From positions 31,001-95,000 of the forward strand of contig WAEK01000034.1 in the NCBI GenBank assembly GCA_011634665.1: a DNA stretch of 64,000 bases, in the 5' to 3' direction. The notes below the pieces were generated by a model. That model saw only the letters and a list, made by a program, of their open reading frames with translations, did no database searches and was not told the DNA's origin. How positions within the stretch are numbered: position 1 is the first letter of the stretch; the number at the start of each line of letters is the position of its first letter. This stretch comes from Mortierella sp. BCC40632. Taxonomy: Eukaryota; Mortierellomycota; Mortierellomycetes; Mortierellales; Mortierellaceae. This document shows, one piece after another, positions 41,064 to 52,084 of the stretch. The translations under genes and the position numbers were made by a program.

Positions 41064-41977
41064 ATGGGGTCAGAGAGGTTAGTAGGTATGAAAAGATGGG
41101 GGCCGTTTACGGAGAATGGGCTCGAAAAGGTCGAGGACGAGGAGCGGGTTCTGATTAGAGTCAGGATTGAACACCACAGCAAGTCTGTATTCTATGTCGA
41201 GGTCAAAGGAGAAGACTCGATGAGCGGAGTAAAAAAAGCGGGTGAACGAGCATTTGCTCAATAGCGTTTCGAACAAGCCGGTAGGACTCAAACGAATGGA
41301 CTACGGAGAAATGGAGCTGAAGTGGATCTCGGAGACTCCAGGAGCCGGAGGGAGGCCAGTGGTAAAGGTGGCCTGCTATCCTGCGACGTTCCTAGTAAAG
41401 GACATCCCAAATGTCGGTCTACGGTTTGGGATTGACTATCTAAGTGTGACTCTACCGATGCCAAGGGGTATGTATCTGAGGGGGTTGAAGTCGGTCGCTG
41501 TTGTGATTGAGAAACGGTAAAAAAAAAAATGGGTATGCCTAACATGGGGAAATTCTCTCCAATTCATTAGACAAGCTGAAACAGATCGGGGAAAGGTCAG
41601 TCATCGTTGCGTACGAACGAACATCTCGGTCGAAAAGTGAAAAAGTAATATTGTCATTGTAGACTCGACAATGAGAGTTGGAGAAGTAAAGGCGTACATT
41701 ACCAGAACCCAAAAAGATTTCTTCTACCAATTTTGACACAGCCAAGTCTTGGCACTGGAAAGCCCGACAAGTCGGAGATGATGGGACAGTCATCGAAAGG
41801 TACTACCCCTGTGAAGACAGCGTCATCTTGACAGACCTCTTTGATGGCACGAGTCCAAAGTACGAGACCCTTGTCATTATCTCCCAACTAACGGACCATC
41901 CCCCAGCGGGATATAGTTACAGCAACCCATCCATGTTTGAACAGTTGAGCAGGGCAGAGCACGGGGTAGCGTTCTAG
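41064..41977 (+). CDS. Two-header (CRN-N-like) protein, copy 2, several frameshifts
   Basis: Same gene as at 19183. Here the frame breaks in an A-run near 41231 (one A more than copy 1), in the A-run near 41519 (premature TAA) and around 41615-41645 (a duplicated GAAC and altered GTGAAAAAG). The breaks are at different places from those in copies 1 and 3, which indicates independent errors or decay on an intact ancestor. Confidence 0.6.
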
Positions 41978-42009
41978 GTATTGTGGCAATGCCGTGATAA
42001 ATACCGACT

Positions 42010-42014
<5 letters not shown>

Positions 42015-42046
<32 letters not shown>

Positions 42047-42114
42047 CTTTCTTTCTTTCTTTTCTTTTTTCTTTTTTCTTTTTCTTTCTTTCTTTTTTTT
42101 TTTCTTTTTTCTTT
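42015..42114. repeat. T/CTTT microsatellite, copy 2
   Basis: Counterpart of the 20128 tract, here mostly T with scattered C. Confidence 0.85.
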
Positions 42115-42434
42115 ACAAAGTAATAGAAGTCCATTTTAGTTTATAATAAATACATAAATAAATAAAGTCCTCATTTGCGCATGAATTCTGACTATGTGTG
42201 ATGCAGAAGGGTTTTGACCGGACTGTTTAAATGGTTCCCAAAGGAATTGCGTCGTTATAAATATCTGGTTACATATTCTCTTTTTTTTTTTTTATTGCAA
42301 TCAAGAAAAGATAGCCGGTGGATACTTTCTATGAAGGATACCACCAGTTTTTATAAATGATCATTCTGGGCTTTGTTCAAAAAGTGGTAAATCAAAAAAT
42401 AGATAAATAAATATACGAAATTAGAACATCAAAC

Positions 42435-42912
42435 ATGAGGACAACAGAACGAAAACTAGACAGTTTCTATCTGGGCGAGGATCGTCTTGTTGCAAGAGTG
42501 TGGTATATCGGACACACCGGCTTTGAAGGAGAGTGTGGAGGTTATAGAAGTGGATAAAATGATTCAACGAGTCGGAGAATGTGGGGGGAAAGGGGTCATG
42601 AGAATAGTCCTTGGATCTGTTACATTTTATCCAACAGGAAGGGAAACGTCTATTGAATACAAGGTCAATGTATGCTTTGATTACTTGAACGACGGTAAAG
42701 GTACAGTAGACATGAGCTCTGTAATCTCTGGATCAGATGGAACACACTGCGTAATCAAAGGCTCTCTCAGGACCATTCCTGAAACAAGAACGAGGTCCAT
42801 TTTACTGTCCAGAAAGAAGGCTTCGGATTCGGTCGATGGCGTGTACTCTCTTTGGAATCTATCCATCTTTAAAGAAGCCCATGGCGGCGTGAACATGACC
42901 GAAGTAAAATAA
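42435..42912 (+). CDS. Unrecognised protein of the composite repeat, copy 2
   Basis: Same gene as at 20562. The 3' two thirds are in one frame from about 42487 to the TAA ending at 42912 (NMTEVK end), which makes this copy the best guide to the C terminus. The start (MRTTERKL at 42435) is in another frame because of a one-base gain near 42502 (TGTGGTATATC versus TGTGTATATC in copy 1). Confidence 0.55.
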
Positions 42913-43009
42913 CTCACTCGAGTAGAGCTGAAACCAGAGTGTTCGGCAAAGTATTGTATGCGGACTTGATTTTATTATTCATCAAAAATAATAGTAATAA
43001 TAATAATAA

Positions 43010-43166
43010 AACTACTTCCACTTAACCAGACATTAGCAATTCTCTCCACCGTATGGGATCTTGTCCTAGCCCTTCGAGTTCCTCGTCAATGGCCTCGCGC
43101 GTCCTCTTGTTCACGTACACAGGCGACCCTCGTGTAAAGGACATGGACAGCTCCCCCAACACAATC
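43010..43166 (-). pseudogene. Detached 3' end of UDG-like gene, copy 2
   Basis: Matches the last ~50 codons of the gene at 21151-21720, then stops abruptly at CAGCTCCCCCAACACAATC, where the sequence changes to unrelated DNA. It has no start and cannot encode the protein. Confidence 0.85.
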
Positions 43167-43380
43167 TAATAGCTGATAATTAGAATTATTATGAAATAGG
43201 AAACTTGTGGTAAATTGATAGTCACGGAGGAATTTTTAATATAAAACTTTTATGTTAGAGAAACGGAAAAAAAAAACGGATAGGAAGAATAGTAGGTCAA
43301 GATATCTTTTTTTTTCTTGATAGGGTGGATGGATGGATAAAAAAAAAAAAAAAAAAGGGGAGAGAAAGAAAATGAATCGA

Positions 43381-44042
43381 CTATGTTGTGAGGGAGCGTG
43401 GAGAAACAGGACTTAACGGAGTTGGGGAAGAGGCAGAGCTGGAACCGGACAGGGAACTGGGATTAACCAAGGTTTTGGTGAGAGTGATATTGAAATGTTT
43501 GTAGTCGTCAGATGCCTGTCCGTTGAGATCTCTCAGGTTGACGGAGTCACTATCTACTCTCTCAAAATTTTGGATCAAAAAAAATCTGTGGCTATGGATA
43601 CGGTCTGACATGGATTGCGATTTAACCCAGAGCCGTAAATATGGGCTATTAAACTATCGATACAATTGTAGTTGTTGCGGCAGAGACAGATAATGCGCAT
43701 TTCGGAGTCGGGATTTCTTTCAATGTTGAAGGTAAAAAGTAGTGTCCGTGGAGAGTAACATTTCTTTTTGGAAACTATTGACGGTGTGGTATTTTCTCAG
43801 GTGAGTGGTTTTAACCCTTTTAGGATTCTTGGTAGGATCGATATTGCTTGTAGGGGCTTGAGGGGGGGGGAAGTTATTCTGGGCTGCGGAAGGCTGTTGG
43901 AGAAAGATTGGTCGACGGATGCTTGTCGGAGTATGGTGTCGATAGATGGAAAGCGATTGGTGGGATTGTGGTCATTAGAGTCTAAAGTGTAACCTTTGGA
44001 GCAGTAGTAATAAGTACAGAAGTTCTGTTGTGGTTGTGGCAT
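43381..44042 (-). CDS. Unrecognised protein (~217 aa), copy A, broken by extra bases
   Basis: The intact counterpart is at 57636-58289. Copy A carries extra bases in homopolymers (an A8 near 43577, a T5 near 43766, extra A near 43737, a longer G-run near 43863), so only the first ~80 and last ~75 codons are readable in frame. See copy B for the protein description. Confidence 0.55.
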
Positions 44043-44388
44043 AGTGTGAGTGAAAAAGAGAACTTGGTTTGTAGGGGATCAGGGAAAGAAGGGGGGGGTG
44101 AAGGCAGGTGAAAAAAAACATCTACCGAGAAACGTCACAGAGACATGAAGGTAGTGTGACGTGCGCAATTTTGAGAAGGAGAGGTCACTTTGCATGAGAG
44201 CCCTGTGTGATAGCACTATCATGCTAGTAAATTCTGTACACCGTGCGTTAGTGTCTGCACCAAAAGGTTGTACGTGCTTAAAGTCAGTAACAAAGGTCAT
44301 GTGGCCTCAGTCACAAATTAAAATATAAGATGCTAGTAACTGTGGTTTGAGTATTAACAGTCCTTTCCGCAGTAACCTCATGTAATGG

Positions 44389-44419
<31 letters not shown>

Positions 44420-44724
44420 AAAACCAGACCATACGCTGAACCTGTTTGGTGAATAGAGAAAAAGAAGAGAGGAATAAGGGGGGGGGGGAGGTGGCTACAC
44501 TTGAACGATGGGTTAAATAAAATAAATTATGATAGTTGTGTTGGATGTAGTGTTAATGATTGAATTTAAAAGGTAGGTACTCAAGTATAAATGCGCAACT
44601 TAGTAGTAAAGATAAGATAGTCAATCAGTGTTCTAGCTTAAAAAAAAAAAAAATAAAAAAAAAAAATCAAATAAGAAAGTATGTAAAAGATATTGGTACT
44701 CGTTTATAACGGCATTCTAAATAC
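44043..44724. other. Intergenic with A27 run and half-palindrome
   Basis: Contains ATCATGCTAGTAA at 44218-44230 (half of the palindrome, 176 bp upstream of the minus gene start), an A27 run near 44391-44417, and further A-runs at 44641-44667. No gene supported. Confidence 0.5.
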
Positions 44725-45638
44725 TTAATCGGAATTAGATTCTTCTATAGGATTTATACGTGCACATAGCATAGCTGAAAGATGGATTATTTCCTTCATG
44801 TTCTCTTCATACCCTTTTATCAAGTCGTATTGTCGGAAATCAGCCACCTCATCCTTTAGTCTCTTGTATCTTTTAGTAGCATCCTCAAGGTCGCCCCTTA
44901 GTGTAGCGTCGGTTGGAGATCTCCTTTGTCTCTTAGTAATCTGTTCTAGGTCATCGCGAGCAGAATAAAAATCGTTTTCAAGATCAAGAAGTATCTGATG
45001 TCTTGAGCGCTTTCTTTTATGGGTAGACGATGGTTGGTGACTAATAGGCGAGGTATCGGTGTTACGAGAAAGAGTCCCAAGTGTACAAGTGTTGGAAGGA
45101 TTGTGTGGAAAAGTTTTGTCCTCGACTAATTGAGTATTTTGCTTAAATATAGGAGAGTCCGAATTGCTATGCAACGAGTTCTCATCAGCAAACCAAACTA
45201 GTCTAGGAGTATAACGAATAAAAGGCTGATGACATTCTGCGGAAGAATCATTGATAGAACTTCTACTCGATGAAAAGCGGCTTAATTTGGTAAGGGTCTT
45301 CCGGGGAATTGGCGTTTTCGAATGGATGTTTGAGAGAACGGTCTGAGGGCTTTGGTCAACTGTAGGCTGACCGTTTGGGCTTGGGTGGTCAGGAATGTAG
45401 GTGGGGGATGGGTTTAGGGGGATTAAGGGTAAAATATTAATTAAGCCATCGGATTGATGGGGATGTTCAGTGTCGGATTTAAATGTTGAGGCAGAGATTT
45501 GACAGATGGGCGAGACTTGCAGGGGAGTTAAATCAAATTCTGATGTAAGCGCAAGGTCAACGGGATAAGAAGGAGGAGTAAAAACACCAGGTTGGGAAGG
45601 CGGGGGAGGGATGATGTTATGTGGGTGTGTTCAGTCAT
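44725..45638 (-). CDS. Unrecognised Pro/Ser-rich protein with basic region and coiled coil, copy A (~304 aa)
   Basis: The ATG at 45638 (MTEHTHITSS) is followed within 45 bp by a one-base loss in a C-run compared with copy B. Downstream the frame is open without interruption to the TAA at 44725. Order: Pro-rich N terminus (PPPPSQPGVF), a disordered middle with FADENS near residue 150, a KRKRSRHQILLDL basic patch, then a coiled coil (LEDATKRYKRLKDEVADFR) and an acidic end (EESNSD). The basic patch plus helix recalls a bZIP layout, but no canonical bZIP signature is seen. Copy B is at 58989-59913. Confidence 0.6.
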
Positions 45639-46043
45639 TGTTGATGGGGATGGTATTTTTCTGTGAAGATAGAAATAGGTGATTTAAATAGGAATTTATC
45701 TACGAAGAGTTCAAATGAGATGGTGGTGTATTAGAGAATGGAGATGGTAAACCGAGCACGAATGAGTTTAAAGTAGAATTTAGTTAATTGAAATAGAAGA
45801 CTTTCATATTGAACGCATCAATTCCGCCCATTGAATTAATTCAGTAGTCGGATAAACGTAAAAAAATTGAATAGAATGGACATCTTTTCAATCAATAAAA
45901 ATAATAATAATAATAAATAACACAGGTGAAATAGAGAGTGATTTAATAGTAGAATAATGGGGGAGGACTGAAGAACGACATAATAGTTGTTGACTCATAA
46001 TTAGGCATGTATTTTTGGGTTAGAACATGGCTAGGGTGACAAA

Positions 46044-46092
<49 letters not shown>

Positions 46093-46532
46093 TACCTTCT
46101 AAATGATAGTGCGGAGAAAAGGCAAAGAATGAAATAGTTGCGTAACGTTCAAGCTACCTTGATACTGAAGTATCGAAATTGCGTTCCAAAGAGAAGATGT
46201 AATGTATGTTTGAGAGTTTGTGTTAAAAGAAGAAATGTATTCAGGTTAATTTACATGTGCAAGGAATATGTAGAAGTTCGGGTGCAGAGTGGGGTATATG
46301 TTGAGGCTTTGAGGGAGGGCCTAGATCAGAGAAAAAAAAGAGAAATATCAAAGAGATAGGGCAATAGGACATGTGAGCATCGGATAGCATGAATAAAAGG
46401 CCGATAGATTCCCCATCACACGCACTATTATTTCTGCCATATTCAAATCATTTCACACCTATTCTCGTCTATTTAAGAGATTTCCTGATCTATTCACAGA
46501 ACGTTGTAATCCCTGGTATCAAGTCCATTAAA
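45639..46532. other. Divergent intergenic region with A41 run
   Basis: Separates the minus gene (45638) from the plus gene (46533). Contains an A41 run near 46049-46089 and AATAAAAGG at 46391. A short plus frame 46138-46359 (Cys/Arg-rich) is not preserved in copy B and is rejected. Confidence 0.5.
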
Positions 46533-47389
46533 ATGTCCTGTCCGAGTCGAGATGGTAATCTTAAACATGTTCAGCGGATTTCTGACAGAGAAAGAAAGAA
46601 AGAAAGAAAAAAAAAAAAAAAAAGTGCAAACGAAAGAGAAAGAGATGATAGAAACTCTTTTGTGATAGAGTCTTTAACCAGTTGAATAAATCTCTACGTT
46701 TAATAGACGATCTCCAAGCGACGAAAGATGACTTTTTGTTGACACTGAGTTCAAAAATGAGTGTTGCTTCTATGTACAAGGCTATTGCGGAAGAGCTAGT
46801 GAAAAAGAACGCCTACATGCAAAAGCTCAAAGAAGAAGTAAATGGCAAAGTCGAGTCGTTGTATGAAGGAACGAGTGGCAAGAAGGTGTCCATCGGCTGG
46901 ATGATCATTTCAATGATGTCAAAGCTTCAGCTGGTCGAATTAGATTCAGAGGACTATATTTGTGGCCAAGTTCGGCTCGATTTTGTAAGATTGACGCCTT
47001 GTGATAATGTGGACCAAGGGTTGAGAACATTTCTGGCTGAGAAGGATAAGCAATACGATGATTTAGACCAGGATTTTCAGAGCTATTTCGAAGGCCAGGA
47101 CTGGATTATTCAGCAGGAATGGGAGAGATCTGATAGTACAATCCCCTCTGACATGACCTTTCTCGATATTAATGATGCGAAACTCTTAATGTTCAAGACC
47201 CTCACAGACGCTTTAAAAATCCTTCAAGTAGTGGAGTCGGATGTATTGAATGATCTTTTAGATGAGGCAGAGGATTATGTAGTGGACGAAAGAGACTATT
47301 TTGAAAAGAGACTGAGGAAAGGAGAAGAAAGAAGGGCTAAGAGAAAGTTGAGAATGCAAAAGATGGAGCAGGCAGTGGGAGCTGAATAG
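46533..47389 (+). CDS. Unrecognised helical protein, copy A (about 210-285 aa)
   Basis: The frame up to 47389 is open from about 46650. Its first ATG is at 46757 (MSVASMYKAIAEELVKKNAYMQKL). An upstream ATG at 46533 (MSCPSRDGNLKHVQRI) leads through a Lys/Arg-rich A16 run into the other frame and stops at 46683, so a longer protein needs one base more near 46677. Both duplicate copies share that difference, so it may be real. The product is helical and acidic (DDLDQDFQSYFEGQDWIIQQEW), with a basic C terminus (KGEERRAKRKLRMQKMEQ). No family recognised. Confidence 0.55.
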
Positions 47390-47778
47390 ATGTTTGAAAC
47401 TTGGGGAGGAATGACCAATGATAGTCCCAAGGAAGCAGTAGACACGAACTAAAATTTAGGGCAGATAGTATGGCATCGACCGTAGATTGGTCGTCTTTCA
47501 AATGTTGGGTTTGTAGGAGGGGAAGAATAAAAAAGTAGCAAAAACGAGAGAAAGCTTAAGAAAGAGGATTTGTCACTACAAATTAAGGCGACGAAGGGTG
47601 TGGATGTAGTAGGAGATATCAGAATAGGAAAGGGTAAAGGTTCTTGAAGTGTCATTTGAAGGCTGAAGGGTTGTGTGCAGGAGTGGAGAAGTAGAGTATG
47701 GCTTAATGGCAACAAAAGAGAGGTAGGAGCATAGGCTTGAAGAGCATGTAGGTAGAGGTAAACTATGATTGCAGAATA
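47390..47778. other. Intergenic stretch
   Basis: No supportable gene; an antisense frame at 47449-47715 is Leu/Ser/Pro-rich and preserved in copy B only because the DNA is nearly identical. Confidence 0.45.
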
Positions 47779-48135
47779 CTCAAAGGTTCGATGACCCGAG
47801 TCAATGTTGTTTGAAGAGTAGAGAAGTGTTTGGAGAAGAGAATGAGGGTGAACTGCATTTTGCTCAAGGCTTCGAGGACCCGAGTCAATGTTGTTTGAAG
47901 AGTAGAGAAGTGGTTGGAGAAGAGAATGAGGGTGAACTGCTCAAGGCTTCGAGGACCCGAGTCAATGTTGTTTGAAGAGTAGAGAAGTGGTTGGAGAAGA
48001 GAATGAGGGTGAACTGCTCAAGGCTTCGAGGACCCGAGTCAATGTTGTTTGAAGAGTAGACAAGTGGTTGGAAAAGAGAATGGGGGTGAACTGCATTATG
48101 CTCAAGGCTTCGAGGACCCGAGTCAATGTTGAGAA
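47779..48135. repeat. ~77-bp minisatellite, about 4.5 units, copy A
   Basis: Units contain AAGGCTTCGAGGACCCGAGT, CAATGTTGTTTGAAGAGTAG and GAGAATGAGGGTGAACTGC. Some units carry an 8-9 bp insertion (CATTTTGCT or CATTATGCT). The same array is at 62053-62406. Confidence 0.9.
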
Positions 48136-48519
48136 AAGTAGAGAAGAAAAAAAAAAGATGAGGCGGATGTTGATAGGGATCAATGCAATGTGAATTTTAG
48201 ACCAAGGAAAATAATAAAGGGATGGGGGGGGCTATGCAAGATGAGCTATCATGCTAGTATGTAAAAAGAATGCATGAATATGGGTGTTGAACTGACCACA
48301 AGTATTGTAGTACAGCGGGAACCACGTAGAAGGTTGGAAAGAAAAAAAAGACTCAGGTCAGCAGACTGCATTATGTAGGGTGAATGGGTCATAAAAAAGG
48401 TTGGAGGTAGAGTTTGTGTATTTTCCGCGTAATCTAGTTGACAAGAAAATGTCAAGTGGGTAGAGAAGTTGTGAAGTGCTGCGGAATCGAGGTCATTAAA
48501 AAAAAAAAAAAAAAAAGGC
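48136..48519. other. Intergenic with imperfect GCATGC-type palindrome
   Basis: CTATCATGCTAGTATG at 48246-48261 is an imperfect version of the palindrome, about 470 bp before the ATG at 48719. An A18 run precedes the TATA box. Confidence 0.5.
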
Positions 48520-48527
48520 TATAAAAG
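48520..48527 (+). promoter_or_regulatory. TATA box (TATAAAAG), copy A
   Basis: TATAAAAG 199 bp upstream of the ATG at 48719, with an A22 run in the leader. Confidence 0.5.
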
Positions 48528-48718
48528 TCACCTGTCATCGGGAGCTATTCCCATTTTTGATAAAAAGCGATCCGTTTTTTAAACCTCGAAAGGTAACTAA
48601 ACACTACACAAGTACAATGAAGCAAAAAAAAAAAAAAAAAAAAAAAATGTCAAGGTGCAAAGTGTACAATACTCACGAATAGCACACTTTGTTCAGTTTA
48701 TGTTTTTACCTTTCTGAG

Positions 48719-48913
48719 ATGTCAAAGAGAAAAAGACTCACTGATCAAGTAGGGGAGATGCCAAAGAGAAAAAGACTCACTGATCAAGTAGGGGAGATGC
48801 CAAAGAGAAAAAGACTCTCTGATCAAGTAGGGGAGATGCCAAAGAGAAAAAGACTCACTGATCAAGTAGAGGAGACGCCAAAGAAAAAAAGACTCACTGA
48901 TCAAGTAGAGGAG
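48719..48913. repeat. 39-bp coding tandem repeat x5, copy A
   Basis: Five units of ATGCCAAAGAGAAAAAGACT plus CACTGATCAAGTAGGGGAG with scattered substitutions (GGG/GAG, ATG/ACG). Each encodes 13 residues. Confidence 0.9.
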
Positions 48914-49785
48914 ACGCCAAAAAAAAAGAAGCAAAAAGTCAAGATGGAGGAAGTCCTGAAGTCAAGGAAAACGTGTCGGTTGAAATTCTCCATAAGGAGT
49001 TGACCGAAAAAGCCAAGTCAATGAACAGAAGTATTGGAGACATACCGAGGATGCGCAAAGTCCTTCGAAGACTTTGTAAAGACAGACTGTTTGTCTTCAA
49101 GGAATGGCTTAGGACTCTTCAGGTCTGGATGAAGGATGGGGTTGATTCAAAGTACGAATTCATTGACTACAAGACTGTGAATGATCACTATGGGTACGAA
49201 ATATGGAAACATGAAGTATGTCAAGTACCGTCAAGACTAAGAAGGTCGGAAGAATCACTATCGGAAATCAGCCGTAACAGTGACCACATTTCCAACAGTG
49301 GCGAGGGCAATGAGGCAAGAACTGAGGGTGGTCACGACGAAGACTTGGAAGTGTCGGATACGGAAACACTATGTGGGGAGACAGATGGAGCCACATTAAT
49401 CGAGAGTCTTTTTAATGGCGTTGTTATCATTGATGGAGGACGTTTGGTGTTTAGTGCCAGTCTATCCCCGCTCAGAGAAAAAGATGAGATCAAAAGATTT
49501 ATAAGTATGGACGATTGCTTTCGGATTAATATCTTGGACGTTTCAAATGGATTGTTGAGGGTTGGGAAGCCATGGGTCAGGAATGAAATTCTCCGCATGA
49601 TTGACCATTACCGACGAGGAGTGCATACTGTTTACAGTGATTTTTTATTGTGGAGTGCCGAGTTTTCTAAGAGGGGTGAGGTGATGGAAGGTAGAGAAAA
49701 CGCAAAGCTTGTAATGAGAATGTTCGCAGATGAACTTGCATGGGAAAAGAGGATCTGTACGGAGGCGTCAATCGCACACTGTTAA
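48719..49785 (+). CDS. Protein with five tandem NLS-like repeats, copy A (frameshifted near 48930)
   Basis: The ATG at 48719 begins five 13-residue repeats of the form MPKRKRLTDQVGE (39-bp DNA repeats), each with a KRKR or KKKR core like a monopartite nuclear localisation signal. After an A-run at about 48917-48926 the frame is lost in this copy. The main body continues in another frame to 49785 (SVEILHKELTEKAKSMNR, RMRKVLRRLCKDRLFVFKEWLRTLQVW, then an acidic Ser-rich linker and a helical C terminus). Copy B (63004 onward) has the two parts in one frame. Function unknown; nuclear location inferred. Confidence 0.65.
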
Positions 49786-49801
49786 CAGGGTGGAGGTTCT
49801 C

Positions 49802-49838
<37 letters not shown>

Positions 49839-50536
49839 TGGAGTCAAAGAGCATGGATAGGGTTTAAGACTGATATTGCTGCGCTTTAAGCAAATAAAAT
49901 ATTTATAAAAGAAAAGAATAGATAGACAGGGAGGGAAAGAACACACTAGGTTGTATAAGAAAAGGTTTGGGTCATTAAAGGTGCCCTCCTCGGCCTTTAG
50001 AACAAATATGCTTGTTTGGTCAAAGAAATGTAGGGCATGGATAAAGAAATCGAGTAGGTTGATGAGTGGGAGAAAATAGGCCTGGACTAAAAAAGTGTTG
50101 AGGGAATTCCAAGGGAGATTAGGATAAGTATTGAAGGATAGGAAGGGTAGAAAATCGGAAAGTTAAGGCGTGTACGGAGACTGGCGGTATTAACGGATTG
50201 AGTGTTGTAGCTTAGGGAGCGAGGAGGATTGGGGAGCAATAGTGTAGTGAGATAAGATGTATGGGAGCGTGATAGATCAAGAGGATAGGGGTAGAACATG
50301 AGTTGTAGAAAAAGTCAAGGGGATTTGGGCAATCGATTTTCGTGATTGAGATAAGAAAGAAAGGTTAGACTGGACAGAGCTCACAGTGGTTAAAGTGCTG
50401 TGTCAGATGGGAAAAAGGAAGAAAGGGAGGGGAGGGGGAGTGATGCGTTATGCGAGCGGAACATGAAGAAATGGTGGTAGGACAAAGTGGAAAAGGGGTG
50501 CACCCAGGAAGAAGTAGATGTGTAAAAAAAAAAAAG
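49786..50536. other. Intergenic stretch between duplicated block and next gene
   Basis: Starts with an A30 run (49805-49834), beyond which homology to copy B cannot be followed because the window ends. No gene supported. Confidence 0.45.
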
Positions 50537-50554
50537 GAACTAGCATGCTAGTTC
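50537..50554. promoter_or_regulatory. Perfect 18-bp palindrome GAACTAGCATGCTAGTTC
   Basis: Longest of the GCATGC-centred palindromes, 386 bp upstream of the ATG at 50923. Confidence 0.7.
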
Positions 50555-50575
50555 AGCGGAGCTGAAAAAAAAAAT

Positions 50576-50585
50576 GACCCGGGTC
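50576..50585. promoter_or_regulatory. Palindrome GACCCGGGTC
   Basis: Second occurrence of this 10-bp palindrome, 21 bp after the 18-bp palindrome; the first pair is at 36392/36462. Confidence 0.6.
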
Positions 50586-50922
50586 CGGGAAGGCGGACAA
50601 GTCATTATAGTCCAGATAGAAAAAAAAAAAAAAAAAGCGAGGGCGAGGGAGGGAAGAGAAAGTTTTGTGAAAGGGCAAGATGAATTTTTTTTTACTGACT
50701 AGAGGGAGAAATTCTGAGAAACTCATGCCTCGGGAGAGGGGTAAGGCGAGGTTGAGGATAGGGAGGCGCAGCAGGATGTAAGAAACTGAAGGGTGTTATT
50801 AAAAGTAATAAATGGAGGGGGGGCGTTGCTGACATTGTTACTAAAAAAAAAAGACGTGGCCACACATTTATTTCTTGACCCAATCCCTCATTCTCATCTT
50901 CAAGCCAACCTTTGTGCAAAAA

Positions 50923-51979
50923 ATGAACAACAAGTATAACGTCAAGCCCTACAGCAAGCAGAGCCTGTATCAAAGCAAGCATCCAAGCAAGCATCCAAGC
51001 AAGCATCCAAGCAAGCATCCAAGCAAGCATCCAAGCAAGCATCCAAGCAAGCATCCAAGCAAGCATCCAAGCAAGCATCAAAGCAAGCATCAAAGCAAGC
51101 ACCAAAGCAAGCACCAAAGCAAGTACCAAAGCGACAGTTACAGAAGAAATGTTAACGGAAGTAAGTTAATACCCAGTTGGAGATAGAGAGGTCTAGTTTT
51201 AGCTCTGCTTAGTAATGTCAAAAACTAATGGGGATGTAGCTTGTGCTGAGAAATTAGATGAAATTCGAGAGGCCACAGCTGAACAGATGGATTGGAAAGA
51301 TGAAAAATTTATTATGGTGGATGTATTTACAGGAAGCAACGTGTACTTTACGAGGAACCAAGCAAGAACCAAAATAATTGCAGTGATCTCCAAATTGGAG
51401 TATAAGGATGTGAATGGAGTAGTGAGAAGCGTTTATGAAAATATTGAAGGTTGGACGGGAGATCGAAGCAAGTCACTGGAGGTGGAGCGGTCGTTCGCGG
51501 GGATTGCGAATTCGATTGTTGAGAGACTGTCGTGTGTTGAATACTCCAAGCGCTTTATTGAGTTTAGCAAGGTTTTAAATCGATTTGGTGGAAGCTCGGA
51601 GAAAGAAGTGCTCGACAAGGGCCTAGAGGAGATCTCTAAGAGGGTGAATCTAATTAGAGGAGAGGCGAGGATAGTAGAGGTACTTGGTAAGATGAGAGAG
51701 GTTCTCGATCAGTACATGGAAGGACTAAATAAGAGTGGTAGGGAAGAGGGAGAAGAGGGTGTAAAGGTTGTGAGTGATGAAGAGGGAGAAGAGGATGTAA
51801 ATGATTTGGGTGATGAAAAGGGAGAAGATGCTGTAAATGATTTGAGTGATGAAAAGGGAGAAGATGCTGTAAATGATTTGAGTGATGAAAAGGGAGAAGA
51901 TGCTGAAAAGGTTTTGAGTGACATAGAGGAGGAGGAGAATGTGAAGGCTTTGACAGAACAGGGCGAAGATAGGGAGTGA
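50923..51979 (+). CDS. Repeat protein: Ser-Lys-His-Pro array plus acidic repeats (spliced, ~334 aa)
   Basis: Exon 1 (50923-51160) starts MNNKYNVKPYSKQS and contains about 13 tetrapeptide repeats SKHP/SKHQ. GTAAGTTAA at 51161 and TTAG ending at 51212 define a 52-nt intron. Exon 2 enters in frame at MSKTNGDVACAEKLDEI (51215). A helical middle domain (residues ~85-260) precedes acidic 12-residue repeats of the DLSDEKGEDAVN type (about 51770-51920). If translated as spliced, one end is strongly basic/His-rich and the other strongly acidic. If exon 1 is not used, the protein starts at 51215. No known family; possible metal binding by the His array is speculation. Confidence 0.55.
50968..51130. repeat. 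12-bp tandem repeat (AAGCATCCAAGC), ~13 units
   Basis: Perfect at the left, with CCA to CAA changes toward the right. Encodes SKHP then SKHQ. Confidence 0.92.
51765..51920. repeat. 36-bp coding tandem repeat
   Basis: About three to four units of GATTTGAGTGATGAAAAGGG plus AGAAGATGCTGTAAAT, diverged at both edges, encoding acidic dodecapeptides. Confidence 0.85.
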
Positions 51980-52029
51980 AAGAGGTGATGGGTAGGTAGA
52001 GTTAGTACAAGAGAATACATTAGGGAGAA

Positions 52030-52048
52030 TAAAACGAAAGGAAGAAGA

Positions 52049-52084
<36 letters not shown>

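Larger units (their letters stand above)
39489..43166 (+). repeat. Composite repeat, copy 2
   Basis: Same order as copy 1: AG tract and IGS-like subrepeats (39489-39935), antisense 28S end, hairpin, TATA, two-header gene, small gene, UDG 3' end. Unlike copy 1, it continues without break into the >6 kb block shared with copy 3. Confidence 0.9.
39489..49800 (+). repeat. Large segmental duplication, copy A
   Basis: From the AG tract at 39489 to at least 49785 the sequence matches 53726-64000 at an offset of ~14.24-14.28 kb, in direct orientation. Differences are mostly 1-8 nt length changes in homopolymers, with rare substitutions (for example T/C in GATAGCACTATC versus GATAGCACCATC). Confidence 0.92.

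Noticed and set aside
41877..42134. Lys-rich ORF antisense to the CTTT tract
   Set aside because: Microsatellite translation; absent as a frame in the other copies.
46138..46359. Cys/Arg-rich ORF
   Set aside because: Not preserved as a frame in the nearly identical copy B.
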